Shown one piece after another: positions 1 through 9,660 of a stretch of 64,000 nt of DNA; the first letter of the stretch is position 1; each line of letters starts with the position of its first letter. The stretch is taken from the NCBI GenBank assembly GCA_002410925.1, contig DHPR01000012.1, forward strand, positions 126,381 to 190,380, given 5' to 3'. The notes below the pieces were generated by a model that searched no databases, had not been told where the DNA came from, and saw only the letters and a program-made list of their open reading frames with translations. The DNA comes from UBA5359 sp002410925 [NCBI: bacterium UBP13_UBA5359]. GTDB lineage: Bacteria > UBP13 > UBA5359. The position numbers were made by a program, and so were the translations under genes.

Positions 1-464
1 AGTTGCGATGTATATGTCTTCGTAGCGGCTACGCTCAGCTCTTTGCCGGCTCTGCAGTAAACCGCTCTATCTGCCGCTACTGCCAGAGGCGAGCCCTCTT
101 CATTGGTAATAGCTATCGTCATTGCTCCCTTTTGACGAGCATTCTCCACTACACTGATAACATCCGGGGCTGCGCCGGATTGGGATACGCCGATTACCAG
201 GGTGTTATCCATCCTTATATCAGCCTCATAAAGAGTAAAAAGGGATGGTGCAGCCATGGCCACCGGCAGGCCGTTGTTTATCTGAAAAAGATACTTGGCG
301 TAGGTAGAAGCGTTATCTGAGGTGCCCCTGGCAGCGATAATTATAAAACGTATATCCCTGGCCTTTATCTCTTCGCAGATAGAAGCTATGCCGGCCTCCT
401 CCTGTTTGATAATCTGCTGCAGCACCTTGGGCTGCTCGTGAATCTCCTGTACCATCAAATGCAT
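1..464 (-). CDS. SIS-domain sugar-phosphate isomerase/deaminase, GlmS C-terminal type (partial)
   Basis: Reverse-strand reading frame, open to the window edge; only the first ~154 residues are present. The motif RGTSDNASTYAKY near residue 38, then GVSQSGAAPDV, AITNEEGSPLA and SVAATKTYTSQ, is the signature of the isomerase (SIS) domains of glucosamine-6-phosphate synthase and its glutaminase-less relatives (AgaS, FrlB, NagB-II type). These act in the cytoplasm on amino-sugar or fructosamine phosphates. The absence of a glutaminase domain before the SIS domain points to a catabolic isomerase/deaminase rather than GlmS. The start is ATG at 464 with GGAAGG about 7 nt upstream; a second in-frame ATG lies at 455. 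The exact substrate cannot be told from this fragment. Confidence 0.85.
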   Translation of the reverse strand, partial: MHLMVQEIHEQPKVLQQIIKQEEAGIASICEEIKARDIRFIIIAARGTSDNASTYAKYLFQINNGLPVAMAAPSLFTLYEADIRMDNTLVIGVSQSGAAPDVISVVENARQKGAMTIAITNEEGSPLAVAADRAVYCRAGKELSVAATKTYTSQ

Positions 465-712
465 TTGATTTGCCTTCCTTTGCTTGTTTTTGCTACCAAG
501 TTACATCATAGCAGAAAACATGCCCTGTATTCAAGCGGTACTCCACACTTTTCGTAGCCCGTTACCAGCCTCTTCTCTCTTGCTTCAAGCCGCAATTTTA
601 CCTTGACTTGCAAACGCACCCCGGGCTGCTTTCAGCATTGCAACAGAAAAAATAGATTCTGTGCAGGAGTAGCTCTGCATACCGGCGAATAATTAAGCGG
701 GAGGAGTAATAT
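465..712. other. divergent intergenic region
   Basis: About 250 bases between the start of the leftward SIS gene and the rightward prepilin gene. Both must be transcribed from here. I see no convincing promoter, hairpin or RNA gene. Confidence 0.5.
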
Positions 713-1243
713 ATGAAACCGCTTCATGAATATCGTCAGGGCTTCACCCTGATAGAACTTCTTGTTGTTTTGGCCGTCGTCGCCATGCTGATAGCTATAG
801 TCATGCCGGTATTCAGCAAGGTTAAGGCTCAGTCTCGTCAGGCTCAATGTATCTCCAACCTTCATGCCATAGGACAGGCTCTGGCTGTATACAGAATTGA
901 TTTCAAGGGATATCCTCCAAAAAATAATACGAACTACAACAGCATAAACGGCTTTTTATCCCTGGCTGATCCTGCTGTCTACAGACCTAACCCGCCTTAC
1001 CTCAGTGATAAAAAGGCCTTTATCTGCCCTTCCGATGACAATGGCAGCACAGTAAGGGATGCGGTAGAGGAGAAGTACTCCTCGTATCAGTATGATCCAT
1101 TATACATTACCGATCCACCCAACTCTCTGACTAACAACAAGGATGTCAGCGGCGACACTCCGGCAGTTCGATGCCCTAAACTCAAACATGGCGTAGAGCT
1201 TGAACTGAGAATAAATGGAGAAGTCATTCTTAATAGAGATTAA
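713..1243 (+). CDS. prepilin-like protein with type IV pilin N-terminal methylation motif
   Basis: The N-terminus [19 protein letters not shown] is a class III prepilin peptidase site (cleavage after G, methylated F, Glu at +5) followed by one hydrophobic helix. The rest (about 150 residues) has the SNLHAIGQALAVY segment typical of DUF1559/H-X9-DG type pseudopilins of Planctomycetes, Lentisphaerae and Armatimonadota. The C-terminal H-X9-DG element itself is not evident, so the protein may be a shortened or diverged member. GGGAGGAG lies 7 nt before the ATG. It is probably exported and processed by PilD; whether it forms a pilus is unknown. Confidence 0.85.
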   Translation: MKPLHEYRQGFTLIELLVVLAVVAMLIAIVMPVFSKVKAQSRQAQCISNLHAIGQALAVYRIDFKGYPPKNNTNYNSINGFLSLADPAVYRPNPPYLSDKKAFICPSDDNGSTVRDAVEEKYSSYQYDPLYITDPPNSLTNNKDVSGDTPAVRCPKLKHGVELELRINGEVILNRD

Positions 1244-1309
1244 ATAGGAGCAAGACCTACATTCTCGGCACAACCCTAAAGCTCTCGCATATGGATTACG
1301 GAAATAAGG

Positions 1310-2239
1310 TTAGGCTTGAGCTGCCGCTGCATACTCCCGCTCAAATTTATCACCATCAAACCCCGGGTCATTCTCCGGTATATTCCTGAGCATGACCTCA
1401 CTGCCGCCGTTTTCCCGAGACAGACGCCCTGCCAGCATGATTTTAACCGCATGCGTCAGCCTTGACACCGGCGCCAGCCTATTTGTTCCCGTTTCCATAT
1501 AATCACAAATCCTATCCAACAACGTCCCATACAGCTTTTTGTTATCTATCCTGAAATGATAAATCGTTTTAGTCGTCATGACGACCACTTCAAAGGGCTG
1601 CCAAAGGCCATGGCAGGTATTGTAAGTGGCCGTAATACCGTTATTGAAAGTCACAAAAAAAGTCTCACAGATATTACTACCGAGACAGCCGCGGCCGATG
1701 AATCTGGTTGAGAGGGCATCCGCGCCGGCTAAAGCATCTATGGCTTCCACAATATGAATAGCGTAATTGAACTCATCCACCCCGGCCGTTCCGTAAATAT
1801 TCAGAACCTTGCCTCTCTCCTCTTCCAGAATGCTCATAAACTCCGTTACTTCGTTGGCATAACGAACCGAGGAACTGCCCAGAATTACTGCTCCATCGAC
1901 TGCAAGCTCCTCCAGCTTAAGGCAGTCGCTCAGAGATCCCACTATCGGCTTATCTATAAAAACCGGCTTGCCGGCGGTCAAAAAGAGCCTTGCCTGGCTT
2001 AAATGCCTATTCCAGTTAGACCCCTGCACAAACCCGATATCGACACAATCCGCCAATTCCTCAATGCTACTGCATCTCTTTTCCAGCCCGTATTTACCGA
2101 TAAAGGCCTCTACCTCGACATCACTACGGAAGCCGTCGTTGTAGACGGCCGTATAACGGGCTCTCTTGCCTTGCTTCAGATACTCGGCAAAAGTAATCGG
2201 ATGAGAAGTATCGATGTTTATTATTCCTATTCTAATCAT
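1310..2239 (-). CDS. Gfo/Idh/MocA family oxidoreductase
   Basis: 309 residues with an N-terminal Rossmann fold (IRIGIINIDTSHP), the family DKP motif (usually EKP) at GKPVFIDKPI around residue 95, and a C-terminal beta-sheet domain. Members are NAD(P)-dependent sugar, inositol or sugar-acid dehydrogenases. The glycine-rich loop is unusual: IINIDTSH replaces the common GxGxxG, as in a subset of the family whose cofactor binding is diverged. Its ATG shares one base with the stop of the preceding gene (TAATG), so translation is probably coupled. It is the last gene of the leftward catabolic operon. Confidence 0.85.
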   Translation of the reverse strand: MIRIGIINIDTSHPITFAEYLKQGKRARYTAVYNDGFRSDVEVEAFIGKYGLEKRCSSIEELADCVDIGFVQGSNWNRHLSQARLFLTAGKPVFIDKPIVGSLSDCLKLEELAVDGAVILGSSSVRYANEVTEFMSILEEERGKVLNIYGTAGVDEFNYAIHIVEAIDALAGADALSTRFIGRGCLGSNICETFFVTFNNGITATYNTCHGLWQPFEVVVMTTKTIYHFRIDNKKLYGTLLDRICDYMETGTNRLAPVSRLTHAVKIMLAGRLSRENGGSEVMLRNIPENDPGFDGDKFEREYAAAAQA

Positions 2240-3006
2240 TACCTGTCACTCCTGAAGATATTATTCGCATTATTGAAATATATATGCTCCATCATATGTC
2301 TTGAGAAGCTTTGAGAGCATAGCTTCCTCAGGCTGGCTTCCATATAGAAAAAGGGATAGTTGCTGCCATACAGGATTTTCTGCACACCATATTTATCTAT
2401 TATTTCTTCCAGCAATCCTTCGCCTTCCAGAAAAGAGGTAGTGACAAAGATATTCTTCCTGCCTGCGGCAAGCAACTCTATCGCTTCATAAGGTAATGGA
2501 GCGGAAAAAACGAAATTAACAGCCGGCCAGGCATCTGCTGTTTGCAGAAGATCCTCTACCTTAACTTCCTCAAGATAATCAAAATAATGCACAGCGATCC
2601 TCTCTTCAAAGAGATGCAACGGTATGACGATGGGCTGCTGTGTGCTTTGAGCTGTCTCATATATTATTTCCAATAGCGAATCGGATAGATTGTATCGCTG
2701 AAAGCGGTGAAATAATTTGATACCGGCAGCTTGATCGATATATCTTTCCATTGCTTTTTCAAGCCCGGGCTGCTGAGGGTTCAAAGCCAGCATAGGCATT
2801 ATCTGCAAAGAGTACCCCTCTATTTCCTTGAAGAAACGGTAATTCACTTCCAGGTTATCCTCTGCTAGGATGCTTTCCAAGGGGGTAGCTAAACCATATT
2901 CTATACCGTGACGACGTATGGCCTTCTGTAACGTGGCTAAGCTGCTTTGAACAGCGCTGTTGTGCAGCCATTGCCCTATGTGCAAATCTACGTCAATTAT
3001 CTTCAT
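2239..3006 (-). CDS. amidohydrolase-like TIM-barrel protein, degenerate metal site
   Basis: 255 residues from ATG 3006, chosen because AGGAG lies 9 nt upstream; a longer frame would run far into the upstream gene. It is a paralogue of the next gene upstream: IIDVDLHIG aligns with IIDVHVHTY, GIKLF with GIKLW, and ILYGSNYPF with VLFGSDAPG. The lysine (K98), H9 and H131 are kept. The first His of HxH is Asp (D7), the His in the MAHAGG strand is lost (VFSAPL), and the catalytic Asp is Asn (N216). It therefore probably lacks normal metal-dependent hydrolysis and may be a partner subunit or bind a different ligand. Overlaps the upstream gene by 14 bp. Confidence 0.8.
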   Translation of the reverse strand: MKIIDVDLHIGQWLHNSAVQSSLATLQKAIRRHGIEYGLATPLESILAEDNLEVNYRFFKEIEGYSLQIMPMLALNPQQPGLEKAMERYIDQAAGIKLFHRFQRYNLSDSLLEIIYETAQSTQQPIVIPLHLFEERIAVHYFDYLEEVKVEDLLQTADAWPAVNFVFSAPLPYEAIELLAAGRKNIFVTTSFLEGEGLLEEIIDKYGVQKILYGSNYPFFYMEASLRKLCSQSFSRHMMEHIYFNNANNIFRSDR

Positions 3007-3763
3007 GCCTGATAAACTCCTGAAAATTACTTCCCATAATCCGACGTTTAACGGCAGCGGGTATACTTGCAGCTGTAATCTTTGCCTGTTGTACGGCATA
3101 GCTTCTTCCCGGAGCATCACTGCCGAAAAGCACTCTTTGGGAGCCGAGTATCGCAACTGCATTCTCTATTACGCCGCATTCAGGTACCCCTCCGGAGGTA
3201 TCGACATAGATATTAGGCATAGGTGCAATGGCTTTCAAGCCTTCCCGCCCGTTTCCACCTGCGTGAGCCATAATAATCCTGGCCTGAGGATACTCTATTC
3301 CTAAACGAGCTACATCAAAGGGCTCTGATTCGTCGCGGTAGTTGCCTCTGCTCTTCAGGAAGGAGTGCTGCTGTATAAAAAGGTTCCTTTGCATAGCTGC
3401 TTCAATAACGGGAAAAAGTATAGGGGATGATGCTTTAACGGCTATCCAAAGCTTTATACCGATCATACCTCTGTCATAACATCGCTGCATCTCTTCCTTC
3501 CAATCGGGATTCCTGGGATTCAGATAACAAAGTCCGTATACCTCTTCAGGAAACTCCTGCATCAGCTTCAAAACATCATCGTTAGCCTCTCTTACCTCTT
3601 GTGAGGATGGATAAGGCAAATACGCTGTTCGACCCAATGATGAGATAACTATTCTATCTATGCCTGCTTTCCGAGCTCTGGTGACGATCTCCTGAAAAAG
3701 CCTGCTTCCCAGAAGGGCGTCATGAGATCTATTATAGGTATGAACATGGACATCTATTATCAT
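2993..3763 (-). CDS. amidohydrolase family protein (PF04909-type TIM barrel)
   Basis: 256 residues with the full set of expected metal/catalytic positions: HxH at H6/H8, K104 in GIKLW, H133 in QQHSF, H167 in MAHAGG and D216 in FGSDAPG. The family includes metal-dependent hydrolases and non-oxidative decarboxylases of small carboxylated substrates (aminocarboxymuconate-semialdehyde decarboxylase superfamily). The substrate is unknown, but the gene sits between a class III aminotransferase (4-base ATGA overlap) and a ligand-poor paralogue, so a role in breakdown of an amino-sugar or sugar acid is plausible. Cytoplasmic; no signal peptide. Confidence 0.85.
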   Translation of the reverse strand: MIIDVHVHTYNRSHDALLGSRLFQEIVTRARKAGIDRIVISSLGRTAYLPYPSSQEVREANDDVLKLMQEFPEEVYGLCYLNPRNPDWKEEMQRCYDRGMIGIKLWIAVKASSPILFPVIEAAMQRNLFIQQHSFLKSRGNYRDESEPFDVARLGIEYPQARIIMAHAGGNGREGLKAIAPMPNIYVDTSGGVPECGVIENAVAILGSQRVLFGSDAPGRSYAVQQAKITAASIPAAVKRRIMGSNFQEFIRHEDN

Positions 3764-5073
3764 GCTTTATATCTCGCAATAATAGATTCCATGGGAGTAC
3801 CAGTGGCTGTTATCCTGGCAGACAGGTCTCCCTTTTCCAGAGCCTGGGCTATATTAAAGAAGACTTTAGCGGATGCGGCCAGAGTCTGCTTAAGGTCTCT
3901 TTCATTATGGGAGTATGAGATATATATTGGACCGCCTCGCCTGTAAAGGATACCGTTCTCAGCATTATCCTGCAGAAAATACGTCATCAGATCAGCGTTC
4001 AGCCGAGCCTCTTCATAAGTAAATTTAAAAACTGTCAGCGGCGGATATCCAATGAAAGAGCATTTTATGTTATAATTCTCAGCCTGCTTGTTCAACCCTT
4101 CCATCAATCTGGCTCCATAGCTCCACATATGAGCTACTACAGGCTTGGTCATGTACTCTTCGCATACGGCTGTCAGAGCGGCTAGAGAGAGGACCTCTCC
4201 TCCGTATGTCGTGCTTATGGAGAGGTCTTCCATGCCTTGTATGATCTCTCTCTTTCCTGTCAGAACGGATATGGGCATGCCGTTTGCTATTCCTTTAGCA
4301 TAACAGGCCAAATCTGGTATGACATTGAAATATTCCTGCGCCCCGCCGTTGGCCATACGAAAGCCCGTAACTATCTCATCGAATACCAGAATGGCTCCAT
4401 AGGCATCTGCCATCTCTCTGACATATTCAAGGTATCCCTCTGCAGCTTTCTCCCAATAATTGTTAGGGGTCATGACTATAGCGGCCACGGCTTCTTTGTT
4501 CTCTTCCAGCTTGCTTTTTAAGGATTGGGGCGAAGTAAAATCGTTGTAACTAAAAGGTATTATCAAGTCATGTTGATCTTGAGGCACGCCTTTGCTTAAA
4601 GGCTGAGGCAATTGGGCACACCACATATCATGCCAGCCGTGATACCCCCAGGATAGTATTTTATCTCTGCCGGTGTATGCTCTGGCCACGCGCACTGCAG
4701 CCGATACGGCTTCAGCACCGGTCTTAAAAAAGCGCACCATATCAGCTCCGGGAATCAGCTCTATCAATGCTTCTGCGGCCTCTACTTCCAGCGGATGAGG
4801 CAGGTTGAAAATGATGCCGCCTTTCAGCTGCCTGGCGATAGCCTGATCTACGGCAGGGTAGCAATAGCCTAAATTTATCGGCCCCAGTGCCATTATATAA
4901 TCGATATGCTCCCGCCCATCCGCATCAAAGATATGGCTTCCTTTGCCAGAAACGGTAAACATGGGAAAGGCACCGGGAGCAAAGGCTGATACCCTCTTGC
5001 TGTCTGTCTGCGAAGCGCCGGGAATAATTTCTATCGCTTTTTGGTAAAGCTCTTTGGATTTTGCCAGTTGCAT
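3760..5073 (-). CDS. class III PLP-dependent aminotransferase (glutamate-1-semialdehyde aminomutase family)
   Basis: 437 residues, full length. It has the PLP-site FDEIVTGFR (D232) and the Schiff-base lysine K260 in CYAKGIANGMP, plus GAEAVSAAVRVARAYTGRDK and GYHGWHDMW. The fold and motifs match glutamate-1-semialdehyde 2,1-aminomutases and related amino-acid or amino-sugar aminotransferases. There are no heme genes nearby. Linkage to a sugar-binding protein, amidohydrolases and a Gfo/Idh dehydrogenase argues for a catabolic aminotransferase rather than HemL. Start ATG 5073 with GAGG 9 nt upstream. Its stop overlaps the next start by 4 bases. Confidence 0.88.
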   Translation of the reverse strand: MQLAKSKELYQKAIEIIPGASQTDSKRVSAFAPGAFPMFTVSGKGSHIFDADGREHIDYIMALGPINLGYCYPAVDQAIARQLKGGIIFNLPHPLEVEAAEALIELIPGADMVRFFKTGAEAVSAAVRVARAYTGRDKILSWGYHGWHDMWCAQLPQPLSKGVPQDQHDLIIPFSYNDFTSPQSLKSKLEENKEAVAAIVMTPNNYWEKAAEGYLEYVREMADAYGAILVFDEIVTGFRMANGGAQEYFNVIPDLACYAKGIANGMPISVLTGKREIIQGMEDLSISTTYGGEVLSLAALTAVCEEYMTKPVVAHMWSYGARLMEGLNKQAENYNIKCSFIGYPPLTVFKFTYEEARLNADLMTYFLQDNAENGILYRRGGPIYISYSHNERDLKQTLAASAKVFFNIAQALEKGDLSARITATGTPMESIIARYKA

Positions 5074-5172
5074 GATAGCATACCTCTTAAATTCATTCTT
5101 TTTAAAATATTATTTCGACATCGCAAGGGTATTTGCTTACAGCCTTGCCATGCATGATCATCATCAAACTAT

Positions 5173-6486
5173 CTAATCTCCAACATACTTCTTAAATAAA
5201 ACCGTATTCAGCTCCCTTTCGATATTTTTCAGAGCGGAGCTTACATCATTTTTTTCAAGCACTGTAGCTTCAATCTGATTTTTCCAAATACTTCCAAGTT
5301 CCTCCACATTATGCAAAGAGGGAACGGCACGGGCAAATTCGAGAGATTCAACTACTACTTCCTCCCGACAAGCCGTATCCGGTTTTATGAAGTCCGAAGA
5401 GTTCAGCACGGAGATTTTTGCAGGAACCATACTCCTCTTTGCCAGTTCTCGGGCGACCTCCTTGGAACACAGGCGTTTAAGAAGCAGCCAAGCTTCCTTT
5501 GGATGCCGGGTTTTAGATGATATTGTCCAGCATTCTCCCGTATACCTGACAACTCTTTTGCCAAGCCGTGATTTGGGTACAGGAGCAATATCCCAGTCAA
5601 GCTTTTTTACCTTGCTGAACTCCGTTAAGGCAACGTAAGGAATGCCTACAAACATACCTAAATTACCCCCCATAAATAGATCAGCAACGGAATTCTGCTT
5701 GGCATCCAACAGCTTTTTAGGAGTAACCCTGTATTTGTCGGTAAGGTCCGCCAAAAACTGTATAGCTTCCCTGGCCTGTCTATTGTCTACCACACACTTA
5801 TTCAATTTATTATTGAAGACTTCGCCGCCGTTAGACCATATCCAGGCAATATCCTGCGCCCACCAGCCAGGCACAATCGAAATACCGAATTGATCGATTC
5901 TACCATCACCATTTGTATCCCGAGTCAGCTTAATGGAGGCAGCAAGCAGATCATCCCAATTCCATCTTTCATCGGGATAACTTAAAGAGAGTTCATCAAA
6001 CAGGCCCTTATTATAGATCAAGACCTCAGGAGCGCCCGTAACAGGCATGCCGTATATCTGTTCTCCGGATATGCCACCTTCGATAAGTCCGAGTTCACAA
6101 ATGTCGTCAAGATCGTATTTCTCCTTACTTATAAACGCTTTCAAATTTAAAAGCACGCCTCTGTCTCTGTAATCAGCCAAGCTTTTATTCTGTATATACA
6201 TTACATCAGGCGCCGTTCCGGATGCCATTCGGGTCTGAAGTTTGGCATAGTAATTTGTTACTCCTCTTTCACTCTTAATCCGGATATACGGATAATCCCT
6301 TTCGAATTTCCGAAAAACACTCAGATAGTAATCACTTATATGAAGCGGAGCGTCGTAATAAACTTCTAGTATGATCTTCTTCCCAGAATCACGACCTGTG
6401 CAACCAACAAGCGTGCAAGCCGGCAGATATGCCATTAAGACCAGGAGGAATAATCCGCCCAAGGGTATTCTTCTTCGTTGCGACAT
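5173..6486 (-). CDS. ABC transporter sugar-binding lipoprotein (solute-binding family 1)
   Basis: Start taken at ATG 6486, which has AAGGAG 6 nt upstream; an ATG 39 bases earlier lacks a site. The N-terminus RRRIPLGGLFLLVLMAYL followed by a cysteine (TLVGC) is a lipoprotein signal. The mature part has features of family 1 binding proteins: a GTAPDVMYIQN motif, GNGGDGRIDQFG-like DTNGDGRIDQFGIS, a WIWSNGGEVF segment and KEAWLLLKRL near the C-terminus. It should capture an oligosaccharide or sugar derivative outside the inner membrane. No permease genes adjoin it; the MalF/MalG-type pair at 48-50 kb, or another pair outside the window, would be needed. Confidence 0.88.
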   Translation of the reverse strand: MSQRRRIPLGGLFLLVLMAYLPACTLVGCTGRDSGKKIILEVYYDAPLHISDYYLSVFRKFERDYPYIRIKSERGVTNYYAKLQTRMASGTAPDVMYIQNKSLADYRDRGVLLNLKAFISKEKYDLDDICELGLIEGGISGEQIYGMPVTGAPEVLIYNKGLFDELSLSYPDERWNWDDLLAASIKLTRDTNGDGRIDQFGISIVPGWWAQDIAWIWSNGGEVFNNKLNKCVVDNRQAREAIQFLADLTDKYRVTPKKLLDAKQNSVADLFMGGNLGMFVGIPYVALTEFSKVKKLDWDIAPVPKSRLGKRVVRYTGECWTISSKTRHPKEAWLLLKRLCSKEVARELAKRSMVPAKISVLNSSDFIKPDTACREEVVVESLEFARAVPSLHNVEELGSIWKNQIEATVLEKNDVSSALKNIERELNTVLFKKYVGD

Positions 6487-6574
6487 TACCTTCTCCTTAA
6501 ACAGAGCTACTGCTTCCTCTTTCATAAATTCAACTTAACGGTAAGAGAGACCCTAACTAAAGCGACGGTTTTAT

Positions 6575-9500
6575 TTATTCCAGCATCCATAATCCCGTGA
6601 AGGCTGCCGGCAGATTAACTTTGAATTCTTCTACTTTTTTGGCGATGTACTCTTTTTTGAATGGGTCGTAAACATCGCATTTTTTAGGCAATTTGATAAT
6701 TCTCTCTCCGGCATATCTTGTATGGATTGCCAGCAATCTTTCGCTAGCAAAAACCTGGTCATCACCCTTACCGTAAATATGAACTCCTGCATATCCGGCT
6801 ATATTTCTTAACAAAGAGGAGGGTATATTGGGCACCGCAGACCAGACTGAAGTCCAATCTTTAAATTCCCTGACACAAAGACCTGCTTGCCTGAAAGTCC
6901 ATACGGTTGGACTGGTGCTGACACCCTCACCCAGAACGATAGCCTGCTTATCAATACAGGAAAACACCGGCGTCAGAGACTGTCTAAAGCCATATCTTAA
7001 ATCAGTGGCCAACCCTTTAGTTATTCTGTGTGCATAGTCAATAAGGTAAACATCCAATCCTTTTTGCAGTTCGACAGCTTTGGCGCCTGATATATTGTTC
7101 TGTATTGAACGCGTATAATCGGTAACTTCACCGGGTAGATCCAGATGCTTCATTTCCATACCGATAGTATCCGACATAGCCTTTACTGATAACCCATTAT
7201 CCGTTATATAACCGGGAGCATATATCCATAGCAAAACATTGCCGTTTCTCTTTATTCTCTGATCAATAATCTCTCTTACCTTATCAGAAAGGTAAAAGGT
7301 ATTAGCAAAGATATACAGTTTGTATCGATCAAAAGGGAAATCCGAAGATGTAAGATCGGTATCAAGATAATCATCAAAGGGAGCTCCTAACCTGGATATG
7401 CCTTCTACACTCTGGCGAAAGATGAAATCTTCGCATGCAAAACTGAATTTCTGATAATTAAACGATTTATTGTTATAAATTACTGCTACCTGAGCGTTAT
7501 TGCGATCATTCTCCAGCAACCGATCCGTTATAGCGGAAAGATTCTTTATCGCCTTGAATATCTCCGGATGATCGAATGATTTACCCCCGGGACTGCCCAT
7601 ACTAAACCAGCAGATACTACTCCCTGCGTGGGTATGGATGCCGGCAAAGTTGCGTTTGAGAACGCTGATTGTTTCTTCCGGAGTTTTGGCCCAGCCGAAA
7701 TTATCCCCAATGGATTCAGCAATTACATAGCTTGGATGTCCCAGAGTGGAAGCACAGGTCCGACTGTCATCCTCCACTATTGCCATCTTGCCATGTAAAA
7801 TAGCGGAAGGTAAAAGATATTGGGGCTGAAAGACACCGCCTGCATGCCTTTCGCGATAATTAAATGGAGTAAAAAAGAAATCTATATTTTTATCATATAC
7901 CAAACGCTCAAAAGCGCCACGCCTTCTGGAAGCGACCAGGCCGGTATAAGGTTGATCACCCCACCCGGGATAGTAATTTGCGCCCACCCAGGCACCAACA
8001 AGGCTCTCATTGTTCGAAGCTTCTTTCATTGCTTTTGCAAAGTCAGAAATAACTTCCGCTGCCAATTCATAATACTGTTCAAAAAAATCGGCTACTTTCC
8101 TACTCTTTATCGGATTATAGAAAATGCCGTCGTCAGCGACGAATAATTTTTCAAATCCGGGCATAGAAATATTTTTGAAATCCAGTGTGCTATCGTTCCA
8201 GGCATCTTTAAGCAATTCGATATCGTTGTTGTATTTATTCATAGCGTATCTTGCAAATGCTTTTTGTGCTACCGGGCTATAATCCCAATAATCTCCCCAT
8301 TCACCGCCTCCGCCACAAATGATATAACCGATAATTCTGTCGGCAAAGGGGCTTTCTCTTAAATAGCTTACCTGGGCTTTCAGGCATTTGATAGTTTCCT
8401 CTCGCCAAATTTCAGATGCTATAGATCCCCGGTTGCCTTTGGCCATATTAGGCGGCCATACGGCTATATGGTCAGGATATTGCTCAAACCAATCCTTCAT
8501 TTTTTGGACACGGGCGGTTGTATCCAATTGAATAATAAACTTTGCATCGGGAGCAGCCTTGATAATCTCTCTTAAAACCGGGGCGTTGAATTTCCCACCC
8601 CAATATTCCTTTTCAAAGAACTCCGGCAATGACCCGTATTTCTTTTGCGCCGGATGGAATGCTCCCGATGAAACACTCCAAAAGAATACGTTAACCCCGC
8701 TTGCCGCCAGATTTTTTATATATTCTTCCTTGCCTTTGTAATCATGCTCTCTATATATGCGAATCGACGCAGGCTTATCATTTAAAAACAGCGCCGGCAC
8801 CCCATGGCTGCTTTTTACCTGCGCCTTAAGGGGGGCAACGGGCAACGACATCTTGGTTGAGTTGCTATCTTCAGTACGCTGTGAAGAAATTGTTGATGTG
8901 GCAGAAACTTTTGCAGATAAATATCTAATCCTGCCGTCATTGCCTTTGCCGGAAGTATCCTTATATACTCCTTCCTTTAACATGCCTTCAAAAAGAAGTT
9001 CAAGAACCAATCCGTCCCTATTATTTATTCCCCTTTTGCCATTGCGATGGTTATCAAAGTTCCACGCGACCTCATTTGAATCAATCGCTCGGTTATAAAT
9101 CCTTAAGGTAGCCATATCTCCTTTTAAAAGCGAGCTTCCCGGGCCTTTTCCTATTACCAGGCGATTCTTGTTTTTTATTATCGCCGTATAGATAAAGGAC
9201 TTCTTTCCTCTTAGCACACCATTTATATAAATAGTTGCGACACCTTTATCATATACAGCGACTATATGATTATACTGCTTTTCCATTATTCCCGCGCTAG
9301 ACCAAATAGCGTTTTTATTGTCGCAGCTGTTTATGCCGAACTTCAACCTTGTGGATTTATACAAGAATAAGGCAAAGCCGTCTTCTTTGCCCAACACGGA
9401 AATTATGCCGTTATAGTCATGCTGCCCCAGTGGCTTAAGCCATACTTCCAGCGTAACTGCATCCGTAATATCCAACCTATCCAGGGTGCTGCATTCTATA

Positions 9501-9637
9501 TACGCTCTACCATCAAAATGAAATTCTTTGTCCGCAGTTGCTCCAGTCGTACCACCACAACTGCCTTTGCCCGCAAATATCCCCACAAACACTATACAAG
9601 CCAGTGCTGCAAGCAAAGCCCTTAACCGTTTAGTCAC
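6575..9637 (-). CDS. secreted LamG plus GH42-like glycoside hydrolase
   Basis: About 1020 residues. I place the start at GTG 9637 because GGAGGAG is 6 nt upstream. An in-frame ATG at 9661 overlaps the stop of the preceding prepilin gene (TAATG) and is the alternative. After a signal peptide (RLRALLAALACIVFVGIFAG, possible lipobox GSC) comes a concanavalin-like LamG domain (~45-215: EFHFDGRAYIE, VTLEVWLKP, MATLRIYNRAI). A beta-galactosidase-like TIM barrel follows (~300-720) with GVNVFFWS, GGGGEWGDYW (candidate acid/base Glu) and AIVEDDSRT (candidate nucleophile). A GH42-type trimerisation-like region with QVAVIYNN and a small C-terminal beta domain close it. Likely an exported polysaccharide-acting enzyme. 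The GH42 assignment is by motif layout only. Confidence 0.75.
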   Translation of the reverse strand: MTKRLRALLAALACIVFVGIFAGKGSCGGTTGATADKEFHFDGRAYIECSTLDRLDITDAVTLEVWLKPLGQHDYNGIISVLGKEDGFALFLYKSTRLKFGINSCDNKNAIWSSAGIMEKQYNHIVAVYDKGVATIYINGVLRGKKSFIYTAIIKNKNRLVIGKGPGSSLLKGDMATLRIYNRAIDSNEVAWNFDNHRNGKRGINNRDGLVLELLFEGMLKEGVYKDTSGKGNDGRIRYLSAKVSATSTISSQRTEDSNSTKMSLPVAPLKAQVKSSHGVPALFLNDKPASIRIYREHDYKGKEEYIKNLAASGVNVFFWSVSSGAFHPAQKKYGSLPEFFEKEYWGGKFNAPVLREIIKAAPDAKFIIQLDTTARVQKMKDWFEQYPDHIAVWPPNMAKGNRGSIASEIWREETIKCLKAQVSYLRESPFADRIIGYIICGGGGEWGDYWDYSPVAQKAFARYAMNKYNNDIELLKDAWNDSTLDFKNISMPGFEKLFVADDGIFYNPIKSRKVADFFEQYYELAAEVISDFAKAMKEASNNESLVGAWVGANYYPGWGDQPYTGLVASRRRGAFERLVYDKNIDFFFTPFNYRERHAGGVFQPQYLLPSAILHGKMAIVEDDSRTCASTLGHPSYVIAESIGDNFGWAKTPEETISVLKRNFAGIHTHAGSSICWFSMGSPGGKSFDHPEIFKAIKNLSAITDRLLENDRNNAQVAVIYNNKSFNYQKFSFACEDFIFRQSVEGISRLGAPFDDYLDTDLTSSDFPFDRYKLYIFANTFYLSDKVREIIDQRIKRNGNVLLWIYAPGYITDNGLSVKAMSDTIGMEMKHLDLPGEVTDYTRSIQNNISGAKAVELQKGLDVYLIDYAHRITKGLATDLRYGFRQSLTPVFSCIDKQAIVLGEGVSTSPTVWTFRQAGLCVREFKDWTSVWSAVPNIPSSLLRNIAGYAGVHIYGKGDDQVFASERLLAIHTRYAGERIIKLPKKCDVYDPFKKEYIAKKVEEFKVNLPAAFTGLWMLE

Positions 9638-9660
9638 GACAATCTCCTCCATCCGCACCA

